Origin: Lolium rigidum
Lineage: Eukaryota; Streptophyta; Magnoliopsida; Poales; Poaceae
Direction of reading: 5' to 3'
Assembly: GCF_022539505.1 (NCBI RefSeq)
Contig: NW_025901037.1
Coordinates: 20,511 to 84,510, forward strand
DNA length: 64,000 nt
Both the position numbers and the translations under genes were made by a program. The stretch's first letter is position 1. Each line of letters opens with the position of its first letter. This document shows positions 54,894 to 64,000 of the stretch, piece after piece. The notes below the pieces were generated by a model. The model was given only the letters and a program-made list of their open reading frames with translations. It did not search any database and had not been told where the DNA came from.

Positions 54894-56131
54894 ATGGCCA
54901 CCCCTGAAAATACTAAGTTGTGTGACTTCACTAGCACAAATAATAATGATTTCTTATGCACACCTATTGCTCCACCTGCTACTACAGCAGAATTCTTTGA
55001 AATTAAACCCGCTTTCATTGAATCTTGTTATGCGAGAGCAATTTTCCAGTGTTAGTTCTGATGATGCTGCTGCCCATCTCAATAATTTTGTTGAATTGTG
55101 TGAAATGCAAAAGTATAAAGATGTAGATGGTGATATTATTAAACTAAAATTGTTTCCTTTCTCATTAAGAGGAAGAGCTAAAGATTGGTTGCTATCTCTG
55201 CCTAAGAATAGTATTGATTCCTGGACTAAATGCAAGGATGCTTTTATTGGTAGATATTATCCCCCTGCTAAAATTATATCTTTGAGGAGTAGCATAATAA
55301 ATTTTAAACAATTGGATAATGAACATGTTGCTCAAGCTTGGGAAAGAATGAAATCTTTGGTTAAAAATTGCCCAACCCATGGATCGACTACTTGGATGAT
55401 CATCCAAACCTTCTATGCGAGGACTAAATTTTTCTTCGCGGAATTTATTGGATTCAGCTGCTGGAGGTACCTTTATGTCCATCACTCTTGGTGAAGCAAC
55501 AAAGCTCCTTGATAATATGATGGTTAATTACTACGAATGGCACACGGAAAGAGCTCCACAAGGTAAGAAGGTAAATTCCGTTGAAGAATCCTCTTCCTTG
55601 AATGATAAGGTTGATGCTATTATGTCTATGCTTGTGAATGATAGGACTAATGTTGATCCTAATAATGTTCCGTTAGCTTCGTTGGTTGCCCAAGAAGAAC
55701 ATGTTGATGTAAACTTCATTAAAAATAATAATTTCAACAACAATGCTTATCGGAACAATTCTAGTAATAACTATAGGCCATATCCTTATAATAATGGTAA
55801 CGGTTATGCTAATTCTTATGGGAATTCTTACAACAATAATAGGAATACACCCCCTGGACTTGAAGCTATGCTTAAAGAATTTATTAGTACACAAACTGCC
55901 TTTAACAGATCTGTTGAGGAAAAGCTCAATAAAATTGATATTCTCGCTTCTAAGGTTGATAGTCTTGCCTCTTATGTTGATCTTTTGAAATCGAAAGTTA
56001 TGCCTAATAGGGATATTGAAAATAAAATTGTTACTACAGCAAATGCCATCCAAGTTAGAATTAATGAGAATATAAGATTAATGGCTGAAGCTAGCGTGCT
56101 AGGTGGGATAGAGAAGAAAGTGAAAAACTAG
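54894..56131 (+). pseudogene. E2 gag (capsid) gene, frameshifted
   Basis: The ATG at 54894 opens MATPENTKLCDFTSTNNNDF. The frame breaks near 55013 and again near 55418. The retrotransposon gag core is plain: AAHLNNFVELCEMQ, LFPFSLRGRAKDWLLSLP, DAFIGRYYPPAKI, AQAWERMKSLVKNCPTHG and TFMSITLGEATKLLD. An Asn-rich linker (NNNFNNNAYRNNSSNNYRPY) and a coiled-coil-like segment with LNKIDILASKVDSLASYVD follow to 56131. No CCHC zinc knuckle is seen. The product would form the virus-like particle. Confidence 0.85.
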
Positions 56132-57012
56132 CTAAAGAGAAAAATGTAGCTAAAGTTTGGACTATTACCACCACTAGCAATGCTAATGATTCACATGTTG
56201 CTGCACCTCCTACTATTAATGGTAAAATAATTGGTGTTGGCGATGTTTCTACTCCTAGTGCAAAGCGCGCAAAATTACCCGAAACTGCTAAAACTGCTGA
56301 AACTGCCTGTGATAAAACTGCTGAAATTTTTTCCAACCTTGGGGATGATAATACCATTGCTTTAGATTGTAATGATTTAGATTTTGATGATTGCCACATC
56401 TCTGAAGTTATAAAGTTCTTACAAAAACTTGCTAAGAGTCCCAATGCTAGCGCTCGTAAACTTGGCTTTCACAAAACATATTACAAATGCTCTCATAAAA
56501 GCTAGAGAAGAGAAACTAAAACTTGAAACTTCTATTCCTAGAAAGCTAGAAGATGGTTGGGAGCCCATCATTAAAATGAGGGTCAAAGATTTTGATTGTA
56601 ATGCTTTATGTGATCTTGGTGCAAGTATTTCGTTATGCCTAAGAAAGTCTATGATATGCTTGACTTGCCACCAATGAGAAACCGTTATCCGGATGTTAAT
56701 CTCGCTGATAATGCTAAAAAGAAACCTTTGGGGAAAGTTGATAATGTTCATATTATGGTTAACAATAACCTTGTCCCCGTTGATTTTGTTGTCTTGGATA
56801 TTGAGTGCAATGCATCTTGTCCCATTATATTGGGAAGACCTTTTCTTCGAACCGTTGGTGCTACTATTGATATGAAGGAAGGTAATATTAAATATCAATT
56901 TCCTCTCAAGAAAGGTATGGAACACTTCCCTAGAAAGAGAATGAAGTTACCTTATGATTCTATTATTAGAACAAATTATGATGTTGATGCTTCATCTCTT
57001 GATGTTAGTTGA
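56132..57012 (+). pseudogene. E2 linker and aspartic protease domain, frameshifted
   Basis: The frame resumes with a Thr/Ala-rich linker (AKLPETAKTAETA), DFDDCHISEVIKFLQKLAKS and AREEKLKLETSIPRKLEDGW. The protease follows with CDLGASIS near 56612 (the D-[LST]-GAS active-site motif), a frame break near 56630, then MPKKVYDMLDLPP, VDFVVLDIECNASCPIILGR and PFLRTVGATIDMKEGNIKYQ to the stop at 57012. One Asp per monomer is normal for this dimeric enzyme. No polymerase follows. Confidence 0.8.
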
Positions 57013-59604
57013 TATACACTTTCGCGCCTAGGCTGAAAGGCGTTAAAGAAAAGCGCTTATGGGAGACAACCCATGTTTTTACTACAGTATTTTTGTTTTA
57101 TATTTGAGTCTTGGAAGTTGTTTACTACTGTAGCAACCTCTCCTTATCTTAGTTTTATGTTTTGTTGTGCCAAGTAAAGTCTTTGATAGTAAAGTAAATA
57201 CTAGATTTGGATTACTCGCGCGAAACAGATTTCTTTGCTTTGTCACGAATCTGGGTCTAATTCTCTGTAGGTAACTCAGAAAATTAAGCCAATTTACGTG
57301 AGTGATCCTCAGATATGTACGCAACTTTCATTCAATTTGGGCATTTTCATTTGAGCAAGTCTGGTGTCCTAATAAAATCCATCTTTACGGACTGTTCTGT
57401 TTTGACAGATTCTGCCTTTTATTTCGCATTGCCTCTTTTGCTATGTTGGATGAATTTCTTTGATCCATTAATGTCCAGTAGCTTTATGCAATGTCCAGAA
57501 GTGTTAAGAATGATTGTGTCACCTCTGAACATGTTAATTTTTATTGTGCACTAACCCTCTAATGAGTTGTTTCGAGTTTGGTGTGGAGGAAGTTTTCAAG
57601 GATCAAGAGAGGAGTATGATATAATATGATCAAGGAGAGTGAAAGCTCTAAGCTTGGGGATGCCCCGGTGGTTCACCCCTGCATATTCTAAGAAGACTCA
57701 AGCGTCTAAGCTTGGGGATGCCCAAGGCATCCCCTTCTTCATCGACAACATTATCTGGTTCCTCCCCTGAAACTATATTTTTATTCCGTCACATCTTATG
57801 CACTTTGCTTGGAGCGTCGGTTTGTTTTTGTTTTTTTTGTTTTGTTTGAATAAAATGGATCCTAGCATTCACTTTGTGGGAGAGAGACACGCTCCGCTGT
57901 AGCATATGGACAAGTATGTCCTTAGGCTCTACTCATAGTATTCATGGCGAAGTTTCTTCTTCGTTAAATTGTTATATGGTTGGAATTGGAAAATGCTACA
58001 TGTAGTAACTCTAAAATGTCTTGGATAATTTGATACTTGGCAATTGTTGTGCTCATGTTTAAGCTCTTGCATCATATACTTTGCACCCATTAATGAAGAA
58101 ACACTTAGAGCTTGCTAATTTGGTTTGCATATTTGGTTTCTCTAGAGTCTAGATAATATCTAGTATTGAGTTTTGAACAACAAGGAAGACGGTGTAGAGT
58201 CTTATAATGTTTACAATATGTCTTTTATGTGAGTTTTGCTGCACCGTTCATCCTTGTATTTGTTTCAAATAACCTTGCTATCCTAAACCTTGTATCGAGA
58301 GGGAATACTTCTCATGCATCCAAAATCCTTGAGCCAACCACTATGCCATTTGTGTCCACCATACCTACCTACTACATGGTATTTATCCGCCATTTCAAAG
58401 TAAATTGCTTGAGTGCTACCTTTAAAATTCCATCATTCACCTTTGCAATATATAGCTCATGGGACAAATAGCTTAAAAACTATTGTGGTATTGAATATGT
58501 ACTTATGCACTTTATCTCTTATTAAGTTGCTTGTTGTGCGATAACCATGTTTACGGGGACGCCATCAACTATTCTTTGTTGAATATCATGTGAGTTGCTA
58601 TGCATGTCCGTCTTGTACGAAGTAAGAGAGATCTACCACCTTAATGGTTGGAGCATGCATATTGTTAGAGAAGAACATTGGGCCGCTAACTAAAGCCATG
58701 ATTCATGGTGGAAGTTTCAGTTTTGGACATATATCCTCAATCTCATATGAGAATAATAATTGTTGCCACATGCTTATGCATTTAAGAGGAGTCCATTATC
58801 TCGTTGTCCATGTTGTCCCGGTATGGATGTCTAAGTTGAGAATAATCAAAAGCGAGAAATCCAAAATGCGAGCTTTCTCCTTAGACCTTTGTACGGGCGG
58901 CATGGAGGTACCCCATTGTGACACTTGGTTAAAACATGTGTATTGCAATGATCCGGTAGTCCAAGCTAATTAGGACAAGGTGCGGGCACTATTAGTATAC
59001 TATGCATGAGACTTGCAACTTGTAAGATATAATTTACATAACTCATATGCTTTATTACTACCGTTGACAAAATTGTTTCATGTTTTCAAAATAAAAGCTC
59101 TAGCACAAATATAGCAATCGATGCTTTCCTCTTTGAAGGACCATTCTTTTTACTTTTATGTTGAGTCAGTTCACCTATCTCTCTCCACCTCAAGAAGCAA
59201 ACACTTGTGTGAACTGTACATTGATTCCTACATACTTGCATATTGCACTTGTTATATTACTCTATGTTGACAATTATCCATGAGATATACATGTTACAAG
59301 TTGAAAGCAACCGCTGAAACTTAATCTTCCTTTGTGTTGCTTCAATACCTTTACTTTGATTTATTGCTTTATGAGTTAACTCTTATGCAAGACTTATTGA
59401 TGCTTGTCTTGAAGTACTATTCATGAAAAGTCTTTGTTTTATGATTCACTGGTTTACTCATGTCATTACCATTGTTTTGATCGCTGCATTCATTACATAT
59501 GTTTACAAATAGTATGATCAAGGTTATGATGGCATGTCACTTCAGAAATTATCTTTGTTATCGTTTTACCTGCTCGGGACGAGCAGAACTAAGCTTGGGG
59601 ATGC
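57013..59604 (+). other. Non-coding 3' internal region of E2, ending in the polypurine tract
   Basis: 2.6 kb where pol would be expected. It starts with a conserved-looking GCTGAAAGGCGTTAAAG segment. AAGCTTGGGGATGCCC occurs twice (57651 and 57709), and a related AAGCTTGGGGATGC lies immediately before the 3' LTR as the likely polypurine tract. The short frames show no RT, RNase H or integrase motifs. Confidence 0.7.
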
Positions 59605-61613
59605 TGATACGTCTCCGACGTATCGATAATTTCTTATGTTCCATGCCACATTATTGATGATATCTACATGTTTTATGCACACTTTATGTCATATTCGTGC
59701 ATTTTCCGGAACTAACCTATTAACAAGATGCCGAAGAGCCAGTTCGTTGTTTTCTCGCTGTTTTTGGTTTCAGAAATCCTAGTAACGAAATATTCTCGGA
59801 ATTGGACGAAATCAACGCCCAGGGTCCTATTTTGCCACGAAGCTTCCGGAAGACCGAAGAGGAGTCGTAGTGGGGCCACGAGGCGCCGCCACCATAGGGC
59901 GGCGCGGCCCAGGCCCCGGCCGCGCCGACCTGTGGTGTGGGGCCCTCGTGTGGCCCCCACGTTGCCCTTCCGCCTACTTAAAGCCTCCGTCGCGAAAACC
60001 CCGGTACCGAGAGCCACGATACGGAAAACCTTCCAGAGACGCCGCCGCCGCCAATCCCATCTCGGGGGATTCTGGAGATCTCCTCCGGCACCCTGCCGGA
60101 GAGGGGATTCATCTCCCGGAGGACTCTTCACCGCCATGGTCGCCTCCGGGGTGATGAGTGAGTAGTTCACCCCTGGACTATGGGTCCATAGCAGTAGCTA
60201 GATGGTTGTCTTCTCCTCATTGTGCTTCATTGTTGGATCTTGTGAGCTGCCTAACATGATCAAGATCATCTATACTGTAATGCTATATGTTGTGTTTGTC
60301 GGGATCCGATGGATAGAGAATACCATGTTATGTTAATTATCAAGTTATTACCTATGTGTTGTTTATGATCTTGCATGCTCTCCGTTATTAGTAGAGGCTC
60401 GGCCAAGTTTTTGCTCTTAACTCCAAGAGGGAGTATTTATGCTCGATAGTGGGTTCATGCCTCCATTGATACCGGGACATGTGACGAAAGTTCTAAGGTT
60501 GTGTTGTGTTGTTGCCACTAGGGATAAAACATTGATGCTATGTCTAAGGATGTAGTTGTTGATTACATTACGCACCATACTTAATGCAATTGTCTGTTGC
60601 TTTGCAACTTAATACTGGAAGGGGTTCGGATGATAACTCTGAAGGTGGACTTTTAGGCATAGATGCGGTTGGATGGCGGTCTATGTACTTTGTCGTAATG
60701 CCCAATTAAATCTCACTGTACTTATCATGACATGTATGTGCATTGTTATGCCCTCTCTATTTGTCAATTGCCCGACTGTAATTTGTTCACCCAACATGCT
60801 TTTATCTTATGGGAGAGACACCTCTAGTGAACTGTGGCCCCCGGTCCATTCTTTTATACTGAAATACAAATCTGCTGCAATACTTGTTTTTACTGTTTTC
60901 TTGCAAACAATCATCTTCCACACAATACGGTTAATCCTTTGTTACAGCAACCCGGTGAGATTGACAACCTCACTCTGTTTCGTTGGGGCAAAGTACTTTG
61001 ATTGTGTTGTGCAGGTTCCACGTTGGCGCCGGAATCCCCGGTGTTGCGCCGCACTACACTCCGTCACCAACAACCTTCACGTGTTCCTTGACTCCTACTG
61101 GTTCGATAACCTTGGTTTCTTACTGAGGGAAAACTTGCTACTGTATGCATCACACCTTCCTCTTGGGGTTCCCAACGGACGTGTGTTAACTGCACGCATC
61201 AATAACTGCGTTGGAGATTCTACGGACCTGGGTTTTTTCCCCTCGCGACGCATGCCGATACGCGACATCTGAAATACAATCTACTGCATTACTTGTTCTT
61301 TACAGTTCTTCGCAAACAAACATCATCTTCCACACTATACGGTTAATCCTTTGTTTACAGCAAGCCGGTGAGATTGACAACCTCACTGTTACGTTGGGGC
61401 AAAGTACTTTGATTGTGTTGTGCAGGTTCCACGTTGGCGCCGGAATCCCTGGTGTTGCGCCGCACTACATCCCGCCGCCATCAACCTTCAACGTTCTTCT
61501 TGGCTCCTCCTGGTTCGATAAACCTTGGTTTCTTTCTGAGGGAAAACTTGCTGCTGTGCGCATCATACCTTCCTCTTGGGGTTCCCAACGAACGTGTGAG
61601 TTACACGCCATCA
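59605..61613 (+). repeat. 3' LTR of E2 with a ~412-bp internal duplication
   Basis: It begins TGATACGTCTCC like the 5' LTR but is 2,009 bp long. A full-length copy ends at 61201 (TGCACGCATCA), and then the last ~412 bp of an LTR recur with end TTACACGCCATCA at 61613. The landmark GGTGAGATTGACAACCTC lies at 60953, 61366 and, in E1, 61777. Confidence 0.8.
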
Positions 61614-61618
61614 CCCAA

Positions 61619-62022
61619 CATCTGCTATCTTATGGGAGAGACACCACTAGTGAACTGTGGACCCCGGTCCTATTATTTACATCTGAAATACAAACTGCTG
61701 CAATTGTTCTTTACTGTTCTTCGCAAACAATCATCATCATCGACACTATACATCTAATCCTTTGTTACAGCAAGCCGGTGAGATTGACAACCTCGCTGTT
61801 ACGTTGGGGCAAAGTTCTGTGATTGTGTTGTGCAGGTTCCACGTTGGCGCCGGAATCACTGGTGTTGCGCCGCACTACACTCCTCCGCCATCAACCTTCA
61901 ACGTGCTTCTTGGCTCCTCCTGGTTCGATAAACCTTGGTTTCTTTCTGAGGAAAAACTTGCTACTGTACGCATCACACCTTCCTCTTGGGGTTCCCAACG
62001 GACGTGTCGACTGCACGCATCA
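61619..62022 (+). repeat. Second part of the E1 5' LTR
   Basis: Continues exactly where 53045 left off (..CCCAA|CATCTGCT) and ends CTGCACGCATCA. The primer-binding site TGGTGCCGTTGCCGGGGA follows at 62034. Confidence 0.85.
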
Positions 62023-62278
62023 AGCTATTTTTCTGGTGCCGTTGCCGGGGAGATCAAGACACACTGCAAGGGGAGTCTCCACTTCCAATCTCTTTACTTT
62101 GTTTTTGTCTTGCTTTGCTTTACTTTATTTACTACTTTGTTTGCTGCACTTAAACAAAACACAAAAAAATTAGTTGCTAGTTTTACTTTATTTACTGTCT
62201 TGTTCTCCATATTAAAAACACAAAAAAATTAGTTACTTGCATTTACTTTATCTAGTTTGCTTTATTTACTACTGCTAA

Positions 62279-64000
62279 ATGGGTACTGTTGAGAATACGA
62301 AGTTGTGTGACTTCACTAGCACAAATAATAATGATTTCCTATGCACACCTATTGCTCCACCTGCTACTACAGCAGAATTCTTTGAAATTAAACCTGCTTT
62401 CTCGAATCTTGTTATGAGAGAGCAATTTTCCGGTGTTAGTTCGATGATGCTGCTGCCCATCTTAATAATTTTGTTGAACTATGTGAAATGCAAAAGTATA
62501 AGGATATAGATGGTGACATTATAAAATTAAAATTGTTTCCTTTCTCCTTAAGAGGAAGAGCTAAAGATTGGTTGCTATCTGTGCCTAGAAATAGTGTTGA
62601 TTCATGGACTAAATGTAAAGATGCTTTTATTGGTAGATATTATCCTCCCGCTAAAATTATATCTTTGAGAAGTAGCATAATGAATTTCAAGCAATTAGAT
62701 AATGAACATGTTGCTCAAGCATGGGAGAGAATGAAATCTTTGGTAAAGAATTGCCCAACCCATGGATCGACTAATTGGATGATCATCCAAACCTTTTATG
62801 CAGGATTGAATTTTTCTTCGCGGAACCTATTGGATTCAAGCTGCTGGAGGTACCTTTATGTCCATCACTTTGGGGGCGGCAACAAAGCTTCTTGATGATA
62901 TGATGACAAATTACTCCGAATGGCACACGGAAAGAGCTCCACAAGGTAAGAAGGTAAATTCGTTGAAGAAACCTCCTCCTTGAGTGATAAGATTGATGCT
63001 ATTATGTCTATGCTTGTGAATGGTAGATCTAATGTTGATCCTAATAATGTTCCTTTAGCTTCATTGGTTGCCCAAGAAGAACATGTTGATGTGAACTTCA
63101 TTAAAAATAATAATTTCAACAACAATGCTTATAGGAACAATTCTAGTAACAACTATAGGCCATATCCTTCACGCTAGTGGTAATGATTATGGTAATTCTT
63201 ATGGCAGATATGAGGAAAAGATGCTAGAAATTGAAAGATCCACTAAGAGCTTTATGCAATCACAATATGAGCAAAATCAATTGTTTACTAAAACTATGAA
63301 TGAACAATATACCTTGTTGAAAAATATAGGAAATCAACTTGAAAATTTGAATATGGGGATTATGGGTTTGCAAACTAAGATTTCAAATGCTAAAAACCGA
63401 ATCTCATACCAGTCTGCGTCACAATCCTCCTTAATTAATAAAATGGCTGCTAAACCTGAGGATATTGAAAATAAGATTGTTACTACAGCAAATGCCATTC
63501 AAGTTCGAATTAATGAGAATATTAGATTGATGGCCGAATTGCATGCTAGGTGGGAAAGAGAAGAAATGAAAAACTAGCTAAAGAAAATAATGTAGCTAAA
63601 GTTTGGACTATTACCACCACTAGTAATGTTAATGATTCACATATTGCTACACCTCCTACTATCAATGGTAAAATAATTGGTGTTGGCAATGATACTACTC
63701 CTAGTGCAAAGCGTGCAAAATTGCCTGAAACTGCTAAAACTGCTGAAACTGATAAAACTGCTGAAATTTTTCAAAATATTGGGGATAATGATCCCATTGC
63801 TGTAGATCATAATGGTTTAGACTTTGATGATTGTCACATCTCTGAAGTTATAAAGTTCTTACAAAAGCTTGCTAAAAGTCCCAATGCTAGTGCTATAAAT
63901 TTGGCCTTCACAAAACACATTACAAATGCTCTCATAAAAGCTAGAGAAGAGAAACTAAAACTTGAAACCTCTATTCCTAAAAAGTTAGAAGATGGTTGGG
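62279..64000 (+). pseudogene. E1 gag and linker, frameshifted, cut by the window edge
   Basis: The ATG at 62279 opens MGTVENTKLCDFTSTNNNDF. Breaks occur near 62440, 62835 and 62965. The gag core matches E2 (LFPFSLRGRAKDWLLSVP, DAFIGRYYPPAKI, AQAWERMKSLVKN). After the Asn-rich linker E1 differs from E2: a coiled coil with MLEIERSTKSFMQSQYEQ and NEQYTLLKNIGNQLENLNMG replaces the E2 segment, and the sequence rejoins at DIENKIVTTANAIQVRINEN. The start of the protease region (AREEKLKLETSIP) is reached near 63940. Confidence 0.85.

Larger units (their letters stand above)
53046..61613 (+). mobile_element. Complete Athila-like gypsy element E2 nested in E1 (TSD CCCAA)
   Basis: It starts TGATACGTCTCCGACGTATC and ends GTTACACGCCATCA. 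CCCAA flanks it at 53041-53045 and 61614-61618, and across these points the E1 LTR reads continuously. The internal part codes for gag and aspartic protease only. Reverse transcriptase, RNase H and integrase are absent, so E2 is non-autonomous. The two LTRs differ at roughly a dozen positions in their first ~280 bp by eye, so the insertion is not very recent. Confidence 0.9.
51856..64000 (+). mobile_element. Athila-like gypsy element E1, split by E2, continues past the window
   Basis: E1 begins TGATACGTCCCAAACGTATC at 51856 after GTATG. Its 5' LTR is 51856-53045 plus 61619-62022, about 1.59 kb once E2 is removed. A tRNA-Asp-type primer site and gag follow. The element runs off the right edge before reaching its 3' LTR, so its right target duplication cannot be checked. 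The LTR resembles that of the Triticeae Sabrina family (name from memory). Confidence 0.85.

Overview
The window is plant nuclear DNA, almost certainly from a pooid grass and probably Triticeae or a close relative. The reasons are a grass-type bHLH gene, Athila-like LTR retrotransposons with about 1.6-kb LTRs that I would call Sabrina-like from memory, at least four families of CACTA transposon ends, Stowaway MITEs, grass-type Helitron 3' ends, and gene-fragment carriers of the Triticeae kind (AP2/ERF, B3-like). There are no prokaryotic operons, CRISPR arrays or complete rRNA/tRNA genes. Many reading frames carry single-base insertions or deletions. Some are real decay and some may be residual assembly errors.

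Layout. 1-7791: satellite array with a 117-bp monomer and signs of 8-mer and 16-mer higher-order structure. 7792-27062: a 19.3-kb CACTA element ('CACTA-B') with matching ends. It holds a Transposase_24 (Ptta/En/Spm) gene on the minus strand, a copia RNase H scrap, an LRR-kinase gene scrap, a ~310-bp tandem repeat, an AP2/ERF scrap, a three-exon gene for a small basic repeat protein with a SUMO-interacting-like motif, and a decayed TNP2-type transposase. 27063-28762: the right half of a second CACTA ('CACTA-A') with a Ulp1-like (C48) protease relic and palindrome-rich terminal repeats. 28763-32050: gene-poor DNA, tRNA-like sequences and a ~108-bp AT-rich tandem array. 32057-38228: the only host gene recognised, a group IVa-type bHLH factor. 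Its second intron has a GC-AG boundary and is filled with small elements carrying B3-like and unknown acidic-protein ORFs. 38229-43764: remnants, including a duplicated flank, a fourth CACTA end, an LTR scrap, a Helitron end, a MITE and an F-box fragment. 43765-47675: a complete but defective CACTA ('CACTA-C') with AGA target duplications. 47676-51855: mostly unknown DNA, a Helitron end and an interrupted LTR. 51856-64000: two nested Athila-like gypsy elements. E2 (53046-61613) sits inside the 5' LTR of E1, which runs off the window.

Of the genes seen, only the bHLH locus looks like a cellular function (transcription control), and in this sequence its exon 2 carries a frame lesion. The rest is mobile-element biology. 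CACTA-B carries the two known classes of CACTA proteins plus a lysine/arginine-rich protein whose N-terminus resembles a SUMO-interacting motif. The neighbouring CACTA-A and CACTA-C carry remains of a SUMO-protease-like Ulp1 gene. That pairing, and the shared promoter of two different gene-fragment carriers inside the bHLH intron, are the points most worth following up.
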